The notes under the pieces: generated by a model | Seen by the model: only the letters and a program-made list of their open reading frames with translations | Told to the model about the DNA's origin: nothing | Databases searched by the model: none | Source of the DNA: Candidatus Acetothermia bacterium | GTDB taxonomy: Bacteria > Bipolaricaulota > Bipolaricaulia > RBG-16-55-9 | Assembly (NCBI GenBank): GCA_016201405.1 | Contig: JACQCZ010000014.1 | Location: 418,631 to 482,630 of the forward strand | Length of the DNA stretch: 64,000 nt | Reading direction: 5' to 3' | Shown: in pieces, positions 42,794 to 51,917 of the stretch | Layout of the letters: each line of letters begins with the position of its first letter | How positions within the stretch are numbered: the first letter of the stretch is position 1 | Position numbers and translations under genes: made by a program

Positions 42794-43465
42794 CTACTTC
42801 GCAGCCGCAGCCTCTTCTTCAGCCTTGCGCCCCTTGACTCGCTTGACCATTTTGAGCCGGAACAGCTCTTCTCGCTCGTTCTGCTCCAGCGCATCCTGAA
42901 TGAAGCGCAGCTTTTTGCGAAGGTTCGGAATGATTGTCTCTTCCAGCGCGTTGATCTTGCGGTTCAAGGCACCCATCTCTTTGCCCACTGTCTTGATGTT
43001 GTGCTCCAGGTGCGCAATCGCCAGCATGTCATCGAGCAGGCCCTCAGTCGTCTCGGCAACGGCCTCGATACGGCTGCTGGTGCTCGCCGGGTTGTAGCCG
43101 CGCGAGAGCATGTCACGGCGCAGCGCCGTGTGCTTCATTCCAAAGATTTTCGTGCCCATCACGTTGTCTTTCGAGATGTCGAGCGCAACATCTTGGCTGG
43201 TGGCCAGCGCCAAGGAGCGCACAGTGACGCTGCCATCTCGCGCTCGCGTCAGCGCAAGCGTCGTTTTTAGATAGACCAGATTGTCTAGTAGAGCCTCTCG
43301 CTTCCCTTTGTACTGGCGCACCATGTTGAGAAATCGGCCAAGCAGAGCCTCTTTCTTCTTCTCCAAGATGTTCTTGCCATCGCGCGCCAAGCGGATGTCA
43401 TAGCGGGTGCGCAGCAATTCATCGCGCGTAGCCTTGATCGGCTCACTTCCTCCGGCCATTTTCAC
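42794..43465 (-). CDS. V/A-type ATPase subunit D (central stalk)
   Basis: The 223-residue protein forms two long coiled-coil helices with a short middle, the shape of the D rotor shaft. The N-terminus (PIKATRDELLRTRYDIRLARDGKNILEKK) and the C-terminal helix RKINALEETIIPNLRKKLRFI are family hallmarks. It ends in an alanine-rich tail. It turns inside the A3B3 head and couples it to the membrane ring. Last gene of the operon; it converges on the glycan island. Confidence 0.95.
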   Translation of the reverse strand: MKMAGGSEPIKATRDELLRTRYDIRLARDGKNILEKKKEALLGRFLNMVRQYKGKREALLDNLVYLKTTLALTRARDGSVTVRSLALATSQDVALDISKDNVMGTKIFGMKHTALRRDMLSRGYNPASTSSRIEAVAETTEGLLDDMLAIAHLEHNIKTVGKEMGALNRKINALEETIIPNLRKKLRFIQDALEQNEREELFRLKMVKRVKGRKAEEEAAAAK

Positions 43466-43469
43466 TCAC

Positions 43470-44870
43470 CTACTTTGCCGCGCCTGCGCGCTTGGGCATG
43501 TACTTCTCAATGTGCTTGTCTTCGAGTCTTCGCAGCTCGCTCCTCGGAATATCTTTGACCAGATCCCAACTCAGACCCAAGCTCTCTTCAATAGTGCGGG
43601 ACTGGTCGCCTTGACCGAGAAATTCATCTTCAAAGCGCTGGGTAAATTCGACAATCTTCTTCTCCACGTTGCCAAGACCTTCGCTTCCGATGATGGCCGT
43701 CAGCTTCTCAAGCTCTTTGCCTTGTGCATAAAAGGCGTAGAGCTGGTCAGCGATCTGGCGGTGATCTTCGCGCGTCTTCTCACGGCCAATGCCCAGGTTC
43801 ATCAGACGGGAGAGGCTGGGCAAGACGTCAATCGGAGGGAAGAATCCTGCGCGGTCGAGCGAGCGGCTCAAAAGAATCTGCCCTTCGGTGATGTAGCCCG
43901 TCAGGTCAATTACGGGGTGGGTGATGTCATCGTTAGGCATGGTGCAGATCGGCACCTGCGTCACGCTGCCCTTTTGGCCTTTGATAATTCCGGCACGCTC
44001 ATAGATGGTCGACAAATCCGTGTAGAGATAGCCAGGATAGCCTCGGCGGCCTGGAATCTCTTCACGCGCAGATGAAATCTCACGAAGCGCGTTGGCGTAG
44101 TTGAGCATGTCTGTCAAAATGACCAGCACGTCGCGCCCTTTGTCATAGGCGAAATATTCAGCTGTTGTCAGGGCCAAACGCGGTGTCAAGATTCTCTCAA
44201 TCGTCGCGTCGTCGGCCAAGTTCAAAAACAACACCGAGCTGGCCAGCGCTCCGCTGTCTTGGAACTCTTTGTAGAAATAATTGTATTCACGAGAGGTGAT
44301 TCCCATTCCGGCAAAGATCACAACCAGCTCTTCCCCCGATTGCCGAATCACTTGCTTGGCAATCTGCATAGTGACGGCGTTGAGCGGAAGACCTGCTCCT
44401 CCCCAAATAGGGAGCTTCTGGCCTTTGATGAGCGTAAAGAGCATGTCAATGCTCGTGACACCCGTCTCGATCCACTCTTTTGGCTGCTGTCGGCAGACTG
44501 GGTTGAGTGGGCTGCCTCCAATGGGCCGCTCCACTTCAGGATAGACTTCTCCCAGCCCGTCGCGCGGTGCACCGGAGCCGTCAAAGACACGCCCCAGCAT
44601 GTCTTCTGATAGACCAATTTTGACGATGTCACCGGTGAAGAAGACTGACGTGCCCTTGCGATCAAGCCCGTCACTTCCTTCGAAGACTTGGACGACGATG
44701 GCCTTCTCACCAACATCCAGCACCTGGCCACCCTTTTCTCGGCCATTGCTGTCCACAATCACGACTCGCTCGCCGAATTTCACATCGGCAATGGGCTCAA
44801 GGAAGACGAGCGGGCCTTTGATATCTTTGATCTTGCGATGCGCCTTTGCGTATAGCTCTTTGGCTGCCAT
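43470..44870 (-). CDS. V/A-type ATPase subunit B
   Basis: The 466-residue non-catalytic head subunit lacks a P-loop but contributes the arginine finger. Signatures: GPLVFLEPIADVKFGERV, SEDMLGRVFDGSGAPRDGL, GRRGYPGYLYTDLSTIYERAG and TQVPICTMPNDDITHPVIDLTGYITEGQ. Length is normal. It follows subunit A after an unusual 230-bp gap that carries a repeat element, and ends 4 bp before subunit D. Confidence 0.97.
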   Translation of the reverse strand: MAAKELYAKAHRKIKDIKGPLVFLEPIADVKFGERVVIVDSNGREKGGQVLDVGEKAIVVQVFEGSDGLDRKGTSVFFTGDIVKIGLSEDMLGRVFDGSGAPRDGLGEVYPEVERPIGGSPLNPVCRQQPKEWIETGVTSIDMLFTLIKGQKLPIWGGAGLPLNAVTMQIAKQVIRQSGEELVVIFAGMGITSREYNYFYKEFQDSGALASSVLFLNLADDATIERILTPRLALTTAEYFAYDKGRDVLVILTDMLNYANALREISSAREEIPGRRGYPGYLYTDLSTIYERAGIIKGQKGSVTQVPICTMPNDDITHPVIDLTGYITEGQILLSRSLDRAGFFPPIDVLPSLSRLMNLGIGREKTREDHRQIADQLYAFYAQGKELEKLTAIIGSEGLGNVEKKIVEFTQRFEDEFLGQGDQSRTIEESLGLSWDLVKDIPRSELRRLEDKHIEKYMPKRAGAAK

Positions 44871-44921
44871 ATTCAGATGCTCCTCACTCTCTCAAATAAT
44901 CTCAGTCAGTCCCCCACATCC

Positions 44922-45040
44922 ATGATTCCTAGATTCCCGCCTTCGCGGGAATGACAGGCTTTGTTCGGGAATGACAGATGTCGTTAAGGTCGTCATTCCG
45001 GCCAAGCCTCGAAGAGGCGCGAGCCGGAATCCAGTGACGT
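44922..45040. repeat. Intergenic palindromic repeat element inside the ATPase operon
   Basis: Two perfect hairpins in tandem: ATTCCCGC-CTTC-GCGGGAAT (44933-44952), and ATTCCGGC / GCCGGAAT (44995-45002 with 45023-45030), the latter with an inner GCCTC/GAGGC stem. A third GGGAATGACA lies between them. This matches the widespread REP/MITE-like intergenic repeat type and is related to the element at 5247. In the transcript it would fold between the A and B cistrons. Confidence 0.75.
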
Positions 45041-45100
45041 TCACATGAAATTTTCCTAGAGATCCCCCATCCACCCGCGAAAGACACGATATACCAGACA

Positions 45101-46876
45101 TTACGCTGCCACTGCCGCCAGCTCGCCGCCGGCGGCCATCTCTTTCAGAAGCTCTTGGCATGGCGCTTCAAACTTGTCATTGGGGAAGTAGCGCATCGAA
45201 GAGATCTTCTCCCAGCCGGGTTGAGTCAAAATCTGATCGTAAGGAATTTTGCCCAGCCTGCTCTGACAATTCTTGTAGAACAAGAGAATGGCCTTCATCA
45301 TATAATATGATTTTTTCGGCGGGCAGTAGGCCTCAATCTCGTGGAAGGCGCTCTGCCGCAGGAAGTCGTCACGCACGGTTCTAGCGATGTCGAGAAGCAA
45401 CTTGTCCGGATCGCTGAGCGAATCTTTGCCGACGAGCTGCACGATCTTGTTTAGCTCATCCTCACGCTGCAGAATCTCCATCAACTCGGTTCGCATCTGC
45501 ATAAACTCTTCGGTCAGCTCTGCGTTGTACCAATCTTTGAGTGTGTCCAGATAGAGCGAATAGCTGGTGAGCCAGTTGATGGCTGGGAAGTGGCGGCTGT
45601 AGGCCAGCCGTGCATCGAGCCCCCAGAATGCGCCTGCGATACGGAGCGAGTTTTGCGTCACGGGCTCTGAGAAATCTCCACCTGGAGGCGAGACGGCGCC
45701 AATCACGGTTACGGAGCCAATGCGCTCATTTTCAGACTTATCAGAACCGGGAATCTTTCCGCCGAGACAGATGACGCGTCCGCTTCGCTCATAGAATTCT
45801 GCGATTCGGCTGGCGAGGTAGGGCGGGTAGCCCTCTTCGCCAGGCATCTCTTCCAGACGCCCTGAAATCTCACGGAGCGCCTCTGCCCATCGCGAAGTGG
45901 AGTCAGCCATCATGGCTACGTCATAGCCCATATCGCGATAATATTCGGCCAGCGTAATGCCTGTATAAATTGACGTCTCTCGTGCGGCCACCGGCATATT
46001 CGATGTGTTGGCCACAAGCACAGTTCGGTTCATAAGCGGTGCCCCGGTGCGCGGGTCTTCCAGGTGCGGAAATTCTGTCAACACCTCGGTCATCTCATTG
46101 CCGCGCTCGCCGCAGCCTACGTAGACGACAACATCCGCATCCGACCACTTGGCCAGGGATTGTTGCATCACGGTCTTGCCGCTGCCAAAGGGGCCGGGGA
46201 TGATGGCGTTTCCGCCCTTGGGGAGCGGGAAGAAGACATCGAAAATTCTCTGGCCACTGACCAGTGGAATATTGGTCGGGATCTTTCGTTTCGAGGGGCG
46301 CGGGCGACGGATGGGCCATTTCTGCGACATCTTGAGCTCTGTGTCATCTTCAAGGCTCCCTACAGGCTGATCGATTGTGTAGTCACCACTATTAATTTTG
46401 GCAATCTTCCCCGAGACGCCCTGAGGCACCATGATGTAGTGCTTGATCGTAGGGCTCTCTTGCACCCAGCCGATGATGTCTCCGAATGAGACAGAATCGC
46501 CCTTTTTTGCCGTGGCGTTGAAGCCCCACTTCTTCTCTCGAACGAGTGGTGAGGCAGTCGCTCCGCGCTGAATGAAGTTTCCCGTCTGGTCACGAATCAC
46601 TTCGAGCGGGCGCTGAATTCCGTCGTAAGTTGTTCCCAGCAGTCCCGGCCCAAGCTCTACGAGAAAGGGCATCCCACCGCTCTTAACCGGCTGTCCAACG
46701 GTAAGCCCATCCGTCTCTTCGTAGACCTGAATCGAGACTTCATTCCCTTTGACTTCAATCACTTCACCCAGCAGTCCAAGATCCCCGACCACAACGAGGT
46801 CGCGGATCTTGATGCCTTCGATATCTTTGGCCTGGACGACCGGGCCGGAAATTCGGGTAATTACTCCTTGAATCAT
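45101..46876 (-). CDS. V/A-type ATPase catalytic subunit A
   Basis: The 591-residue catalytic subunit has P-loop GPFGSGKTVMQQSLAKW, then VVVYVGCGERGNEMTEVLTEFP, Walker B-type VAMMADSTSRWAEALRE and the non-homologous bulge region between ~115 and 200 that distinguishes A from F-type beta. The start overlaps the F subunit stop by 1 bp. It ends in a short Ala/Gly-rich tail. In bacteria such complexes can make ATP or pump ions; direction cannot be read from sequence. Confidence 0.97.
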   Translation of the reverse strand: MIQGVITRISGPVVQAKDIEGIKIRDLVVVGDLGLLGEVIEVKGNEVSIQVYEETDGLTVGQPVKSGGMPFLVELGPGLLGTTYDGIQRPLEVIRDQTGNFIQRGATASPLVREKKWGFNATAKKGDSVSFGDIIGWVQESPTIKHYIMVPQGVSGKIAKINSGDYTIDQPVGSLEDDTELKMSQKWPIRRPRPSKRKIPTNIPLVSGQRIFDVFFPLPKGGNAIIPGPFGSGKTVMQQSLAKWSDADVVVYVGCGERGNEMTEVLTEFPHLEDPRTGAPLMNRTVLVANTSNMPVAARETSIYTGITLAEYYRDMGYDVAMMADSTSRWAEALREISGRLEEMPGEEGYPPYLASRIAEFYERSGRVICLGGKIPGSDKSENERIGSVTVIGAVSPPGGDFSEPVTQNSLRIAGAFWGLDARLAYSRHFPAINWLTSYSLYLDTLKDWYNAELTEEFMQMRTELMEILQREDELNKIVQLVGKDSLSDPDKLLLDIARTVRDDFLRQSAFHEIEAYCPPKKSYYMMKAILLFYKNCQSRLGKIPYDQILTQPGWEKISSMRYFPNDKFEAPCQELLKEMAAGGELAAVAA

Positions 46877-47184
46877 CAGCCTTCTCCCTCCACATAGATC
46901 TTTTGCCCTAAATATCGCAACGTCAGCTCATCAATATAACTGCCTTCACGCTCAACCTCTTCGGATGGGAACGAGGCCACCATAGGCAGATCGCGCCCTT
47001 CAAAGGCCTTCTCAAATTTCTCAATATAGCGCTCGTCCACCAGCACAATTCCGGCATCCGGCATAGCCAAAATCTCTTTGATAATTTTGGGAATCTGGGA
47101 CTCTTCATCCAGCTCAAAGACGGGAATTCCAGCCAGACGAAAGCCATCCGACAGATCACCCGAGGCTATGATCACAGGTTTCAT
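46876..47184 (-). CDS. V/A-type ATPase subunit F
   Basis: The 102-residue Rossmann-like subunit (VIIASGDLSDGFRLAGI, AGIVLVDERYIEKFEKAF, PMVASFPS) binds the D shaft. It overlaps subunit C by 4 bp and abuts A. Length and order agree with other bacterial A/V-ATPase operons. Confidence 0.92.
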   Translation of the reverse strand: MKPVIIASGDLSDGFRLAGIPVFELDEESQIPKIIKEILAMPDAGIVLVDERYIEKFEKAFEGRDLPMVASFPSEEVEREGSYIDELTLRYLGQKIYVEGEG

Positions 47185-48263
47185 GCCGCTCCCTTCACCG
47201 CCTCCATCTCTGGCATCATCCCCTCAATCCAGATGAGCCGCGAGATGACGTCCTCTTGCGGAGCACGCCGCCAGATGCCGCTCGCGATGACGCGAAGATT
47301 TGTAACTTCAACATTTTTGCGCCAGATGTAGGACGAAGTCATGTGAATATCAAAAGTGCTGCCCGGATCAAAATGGCAGTTCTGCTGGTAGAGAAAGTTT
47401 TCAAGCTTTTCTTGCAGGTCGTTGGCAGTGATATTTTCGGCCAAATCTCCCAGCTTATTCCCGTAATACGAATCTGCAACTTTGCGGGTAAATGTCGGCT
47501 TGTCCGAGCTGCTGAGCAAATCGCGCACCTCGGCATCGCCGAGGCGCTCTCCACCTTGGAGAATGTATCTGTACTTCTCCTCGGAGCTCACTTCAGATTC
47601 GATCAGCCGAAGCGCATAGACCATGTTAAGAATATCCGTCTCCATTCCGATGATCTTTCGCACATTCTTGGCATTCTCATCTCCGACAGCCTGAAGGGTT
47701 TTGCGCGATCCGCCAAAGTAATAAGAATCGAGAGCGCTCTCCAGTAGAGCCAGCTTCTTGGACGTCTCATATTCAGGCAGTGCTTCAGAGAGCGGCTTAT
47801 AATAGCGATTTCCGACTGTGAGCAGATAATCAACAACCGAGCTGATGCCTTCACGCTTGAGCAGCTCTTGATAAAAAGCCGTGGGGTAAAGAATCGTCGG
47901 GAATAGGCTGTGCCCCGTATCTTCTGGATCATTCCCGACATGAAAGCCCCGCAGGATCGTCTTGAGATTGAAGACCTCAAAGCGCTCGAGCAAAACACGG
48001 GTGAGCATCTTGGCGTCATCAAAGGACATTCGGTAGAGCTTGCTAAAGAGGCGCTGCACATGCTGAATGAGCGCATTCTCGATCATCTCATAGCCGGAAA
48101 ACTCAACCGAGCTCTTTTCAAGCTCTTCAGCATAATCAGTCTCGGCGAGCACAGTGATCAGCTCGTCCAACTCGTGCATTCCCAAATAGGAGCGGAACTG
48201 CTCAGGCCCGAGCATCTTTTTCTTCATATAGCGCAGCCGCGTATTCAGATATTCGTATGACAT
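47181..48263 (-). CDS. V/A-type ATPase subunit C (AC39-like)
   Basis: The 360-residue helical protein sits between the D/F shaft and the membrane ring. The opening YEYLNTRLRYMKKKMLGPEQF, and later VLLERFEVFNLKTILRGFH and IIGMETDILNMVYALRLIE, are characteristic repeats of the AC39 family. 21 bp separate it from subunit E. Confidence 0.92.
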   Translation of the reverse strand: MSYEYLNTRLRYMKKKMLGPEQFRSYLGMHELDELITVLAETDYAEELEKSSVEFSGYEMIENALIQHVQRLFSKLYRMSFDDAKMLTRVLLERFEVFNLKTILRGFHVGNDPEDTGHSLFPTILYPTAFYQELLKREGISSVVDYLLTVGNRYYKPLSEALPEYETSKKLALLESALDSYYFGGSRKTLQAVGDENAKNVRKIIGMETDILNMVYALRLIESEVSSEEKYRYILQGGERLGDAEVRDLLSSSDKPTFTRKVADSYYGNKLGDLAENITANDLQEKLENFLYQQNCHFDPGSTFDIHMTSSYIWRKNVEVTNLRVIASGIWRRAPQEDVISRLIWIEGMMPEMEAVKGAA

Positions 48264-48284
48264 GCTCGATCAACTCATACTGGA

Positions 48285-48851
48285 TTAGCCAAAGAGATCG
48301 CTGCTGAGCTCGGCGCGGTGCTCCTGCCTCAAGTTGGCGATGCGTGTCTCCAAGCGATTGTCGATCAGCAGATCGCCCTTCTTATTGGTAGCCACAAAGC
48401 CGCCAATCGTCTTGATCTTTCTGCCGATCTTGTGCTGGGTCTCTTTGATGACCTCTTTGACGATATCTTCATCGTGGGGGGCAATCTCAAGCAGCAACCC
48501 CCCTTCGATCTGGCCTTCAGATTCTTTGAGACATCGCGCCAGAAAAGCCTTGTAAACGCGCTTATCATTGCGAAAGCTGGCCGCCTCTTGGGTGAGATCG
48601 GCAAAGAGCCGCTCGGCTGCCAGCCCCTTTGCGCGCAAGACCACTTCACGAGCCTGGGCGCGCGCTCGGCTGGTGACAAGCCTCTTCTCGCTCTCGATCT
48701 CAGCCTGGGCCTGCTTTAGCTGCTCGGCACGGGCAGCCTGAATCTCCTGATCGGCCTGTGAAAGCTGGCGTTTCGCCTCTTCTTCAGTCTCGGCCAGAAT
48801 CTTGCGAAGCTTGCGCTCCCCCTCTTCTTCGATCTTTTTTAGAAGTTCCAT
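48285..48851 (-). CDS. V/A-type ATPase subunit E (peripheral stalk)
   Basis: The 188-residue protein has an N-terminal charged coiled coil (~1-90) and a C-terminal alpha/beta cap with IGGFVATNKKGDLLIDNRLETRI, the family signature. It pairs with subunit H/G to form the stator. Seven bp separate it from subunit K. Confidence 0.92.
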   Translation of the reverse strand: MELLKKIEEEGERKLRKILAETEEEAKRQLSQADQEIQAARAEQLKQAQAEIESEKRLVTSRARAQAREVVLRAKGLAAERLFADLTQEAASFRNDKRVYKAFLARCLKESEGQIEGGLLLEIAPHDEDIVKEVIKETQHKIGRKIKTIGGFVATNKKGDLLIDNRLETRIANLRQEHRAELSSDLFG

Positions 48852-48858
48852 GAACAGC

Positions 48859-49191
48859 TTATCCCTTCAAAATGAAGGACATCACGAAACCAAGAATGAG
48901 CATCGTCTCCGGGAAGGCGATCAAGAAGATGCCAAACCCAAGCTGACCCGGGTCTTCCGCGACGGCGCCAAGGACAGCCGCGATGATGCGGGACTGAGCC
49001 ATTCCCGTGCCGACGGCTCCGCCCAAGAAGGCGAGACCGGCACCAATTGTCTTCATACCAGCATCGGTCAGACCGCCTCCTGCGGCGCTCTCTGTCGCTC
49101 CCTGTGCGAGACCCCAAACGGCTAAACTCATCAGGGTGACGTTGAAGACGATAATCGCCAACATGATTCGCTTGATTGTTCTATTGCTCAT
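48859..49191 (-). CDS. V/A-type ATPase subunit K (membrane rotor ring)
   Basis: 110 residues: an N-terminal hydrophobic segment (MLAIIVFNVTLMSLAVWGLA, signal-like) and a single hairpin of two helices. Helix 1 contains GTGMAQSR, with Gln at the position used for Na+ binding in Na+-type rings. Helix 2 has the ion-carrying Glu in FPETMLILGF. Gln plus Glu-Thr are compatible with Na+, but the tyrosine/threonine ligands downstream of the Glu are missing, so the coupling ion is open. GGAGGAGC precedes the ATG. Confidence 0.9.
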   Translation of the reverse strand: MSNRTIKRIMLAIIVFNVTLMSLAVWGLAQGATESAAGGGLTDAGMKTIGAGLAFLGGAVGTGMAQSRIIAAVLGAVAEDPGQLGFGIFLIAFPETMLILGFVMSFILKG

Positions 49192-49250
49192 ATCTACAGC
49201 TCCTCCTTTTCCCTCATCCCAAGGGATTTCAAGATGAGATTATGACTCCT

Positions 49251-51269
49251 CTATAAATCTGAAAGCTGCTTCTCTTTGAAAGGCTGATAGGGCTTGCCTC
49301 CCAAGTGCTCCAAGATAAATTTGCCAAAGAACTCCACCCAGTGGAGACGCGCCGACTGGATGCTCCCTTCAAAGACGTGAAGCCCTAAATTGACCATGTG
49401 TAACGTGAGACCGACCAGCGCCGCGATCAACAATCTCAAGATGAGCCCGATGCTAACAGAGTGCATATCACCCGCTAGCGTATTCGAAAGCTGGTTGACC
49501 AGGCTGGCCAGCACTGCACCTGCGAGCGCAAATCCCATCACGCGCGCATAGGATAAGACGTGAATAAAGGGGCTGAGCGCCTCGACCAGCGCGATCACAC
49601 CGCCTCCAATGGCTAATATCACAATGGCGACGGCAAGCAAGACCACGCCAAAAAGCAGCACGCTGCTGCCCGCGACTAGCACAACCTTGAGATGCAGGAA
49701 ATTATGATCATTGATGTGCATGAGATTGCCCACAATGCAGGCAAAGCCGATCAGAGCCAAGAAGAGTCCAATCTTGACAAGAAATTCTTTTTTATTATGG
49801 TGCCGAAGGGCTGTGACGACGCCAAACGCAAAACCAAGCGTCACCTGAATGACGCCAACTACAATCATGAAATTGAGCAGATCAATCGGATTATCAACGC
49901 GGCTGAAAGGCCAGAGCCCTACCGGATGGACTCCCAAATTCTTAAACTCAAGACCAAAAATCTCACCAAACAGAAATCCAAAGAGAATAGACATGATCGC
50001 GCCATCCCGCATCACTTTGAGTGCACCTTGCCCCCCTTCAGAAGCAGAGAACTTCTTGGGGCCTCTCCCTTTGAGACCAGGAAATCCTGTGAGCCCCCAA
50101 ATAGCCAGGCTGAGCACGACGAGCCCATAGCCGATGTCGCCCACAATGATGCCGAAGAAGATGGGAAAGAAGATGCTAATGTAGGGGACGGGATCGACAG
50201 CGCCATGCTTGGGCACTCCGAATGCATCCAAAAAGAGCTTGTAAGAGCTGGCATGCTTTCGCTCACGCAAAGCAATGGGAATCTCGTCGTGGTCATGATG
50301 GCCTCTGTCCTCTTCGACCACAATTCCTGAAAATTCTTTGATAAGTGTTTGTTGCAAGTCCTTCATCTCATCGGCAGGGACCCAGCCAGTAATCAACAGC
50401 GTGTAGTCGGTATAGCCAAAGCGATTGGCCACCTCAAGCTGCCCCATCCGATTCTCCAACGCAGTCGCCAGAACATAGACGCGGCTGGCGTGCTTTTGGG
50501 CCAGATCCATCAGCTCGCGATCAAGCTCCTGCAAGCGGGTTGGCAGGGTCGTCTCTTCCGTCTTGAGCTGGGCGATGCCTCTTATAAAATCTGGCTGAAC
50601 ATGCTGCGGCAACGCAACGGGCGCAAATCCCTTTTCCCGAATGTATTGTTCGACGAGCGCTGCGTACTCAGCCTGAACGCTGACCAGCAGCACCACCCGC
50701 TTATCCATCAGCTCTTGGCTGATGAGCGTGAAGCGCCCAGAGAGCGGAGAGCTGATCGTGCTGCGAATCTCTTCAATCGCTTTCTTAGAGTCCTTGGGGC
50801 TGCCGATCATGGCCACAATCGAATTTTCATTGCGAGGAAGCTCGCGCAAGAGGCTCTCACTCGCTTCGATCACTTCGCGCAGGAGAGCACCCGCATTCTG
50901 GCGGTCCCGTAGCTCGCGGCGCTCCCCAACGAGCTTTTTGAGCTTGCCTTCCAGGGCCTCAATCTCTTTTCTGAACTCTGCTGAAAGCTCGCCCAATGTC
51001 TGCGCAGTCGGATGCTCCGCTAAGACGGCATCTAAGAGGGTGGGATCGACCTCTTGGAAGAGATCAATCACGCCACGCGCTTTGATTAGCGAGTTTTCCA
51101 CATCGCGGCGATCTTTGGCCAGCGGACCGACTTCCAGGGGAGATGGCTGCTCCTGATCGAGCTTTGACTCCTCCAGATGCAAGAGGCCCAGCTTCTGGAG
51201 CCGGGCTACCAATTGACTCTGTCGGTCCTGGGTGTACAAGATGTACAACCGTTTCATATTTCGAATCAT
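49251..51269 (-). CDS. V/A-type ATPase subunit I (stator/a subunit)
   Basis: 672 residues: a soluble N-terminal half (MKRLYILYTQDRQSQLVARLQKLGLLHLEE, long helices, ~1-340) and a membrane half with about eight helices. The essential Arg probably lies in helix 7 (LSPFIHVLSYARVMGFALAGA), as in other a subunits. The segment YISIFFPIFFGIIVGDIGYGL is a family signature. It provides the ion half-channels next to the K ring. Confidence 0.95.
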   Translation of the reverse strand: MIRNMKRLYILYTQDRQSQLVARLQKLGLLHLEESKLDQEQPSPLEVGPLAKDRRDVENSLIKARGVIDLFQEVDPTLLDAVLAEHPTAQTLGELSAEFRKEIEALEGKLKKLVGERRELRDRQNAGALLREVIEASESLLRELPRNENSIVAMIGSPKDSKKAIEEIRSTISSPLSGRFTLISQELMDKRVVLLVSVQAEYAALVEQYIREKGFAPVALPQHVQPDFIRGIAQLKTEETTLPTRLQELDRELMDLAQKHASRVYVLATALENRMGQLEVANRFGYTDYTLLITGWVPADEMKDLQQTLIKEFSGIVVEEDRGHHDHDEIPIALRERKHASSYKLFLDAFGVPKHGAVDPVPYISIFFPIFFGIIVGDIGYGLVVLSLAIWGLTGFPGLKGRGPKKFSASEGGQGALKVMRDGAIMSILFGFLFGEIFGLEFKNLGVHPVGLWPFSRVDNPIDLLNFMIVVGVIQVTLGFAFGVVTALRHHNKKEFLVKIGLFLALIGFACIVGNLMHINDHNFLHLKVVLVAGSSVLLFGVVLLAVAIVILAIGGGVIALVEALSPFIHVLSYARVMGFALAGAVLASLVNQLSNTLAGDMHSVSIGLILRLLIAALVGLTLHMVNLGLHVFEGSIQSARLHWVEFFGKFILEHLGGKPYQPFKEKQLSDL

Positions 51270-51301
51270 GATTTTTTAATAATTTTAATAAAAGTTTTGA
51301 A

Positions 51302-51670
51302 TCACTTACCCAGCAGCTCTTCTGTGAATTGCTCCGTCAGTTTCTGCAAATTCTGATCTGATTTTCCGGATGTGATCCGCGCCTCAGACTCGGCTTTGGA
51401 GATGAGCGCGCTGGCCTCTTTGCCCGCCTCTTGGATCGCTCTCTTGCGCATCTCTTCGATCTCTTTGGCAGTCGAGTCCGTCACCTGCTTGCGCTTGGCT
51501 TCGATCTCCCGTTTGACCTCTTCCGTGCGCTTGAGGCGCGCAGCCTCAGCAGCTGCAATGCGCTCCTGGATCTGTTTCTCTTTATCGCGAATGGCAACCA
51601 GCTCCCGAAAACGCTCTTCGGGGCTCTGATGATTCTGCTCTGCCACAGGCATCTCATTGGATTTGGCCAT
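51302..51670 (-). CDS. V/A-type ATPase subunit H/G-like peripheral stalk protein
   Basis: The 122-residue, almost wholly coiled-coil protein is rich in Lys/Glu/Ala (KQIQERIAAAEAARLKRTEE) and contains a right-handed-coil type stretch. Its place at the head of the operon, before subunit I, matches ahaH/ntpG-type genes. A GGAGAGG ribosome-binding site precedes ATG 51670. Function rests on position and shape, as sequence conservation in this family is low. Confidence 0.82.
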   Translation of the reverse strand: MAKSNEMPVAEQNHQSPEERFRELVAIRDKEKQIQERIAAAEAARLKRTEEVKREIEAKRKQVTDSTAKEIEEMRKRAIQEAGKEASALISKAESEARITSGKSDQNLQKLTEQFTEELLGK

Positions 51671-51738
51671 ACGGAATTCCTCTCCATGCTCTACAAAATG
51701 GATGCTTTTTTTCGCTACTAATACTCGGGTGTTCCTTC

Positions 51739-51767
51739 AATATATCAAAATCTATTGACCCGATCAA
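51739..51767 (-). promoter_or_regulatory. Sigma-70 type promoter of the ATPase operon
   Basis: On the minus strand TTGATC (51767-51762) and TATATT (51744-51739) are spaced by 17 bp. Transcription would start near 51732, about 60 nt before the ATG of the H/G gene. Confidence 0.55.
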
Positions 51768-51880
51768 TTTGCTCTAAAATGGATCCGAAACCCGGTCTTT
51801 GTGAGCATCCTACACGCCTCAGCTCGTTTGGCACATGATTTTCATCAGGAAAGTATGGATTTTGGATGTAGACTTGGGAC

Positions 51881-51886
51881 TATAAT
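51881..51886 (+). promoter_or_regulatory. -10 box for the beta-helix gene
   Basis: A perfect TATAAT lies 31 bp before ATG 51918. No good -35 is seen 17 bp upstream. Its position shows that in-frame start codons at 51801 and later, upstream of the box, are not used. Confidence 0.45.
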
Positions 51887-51917
51887 AGAGAGCAACCATC
51901 CAGCAAGGGGGGTTCTC

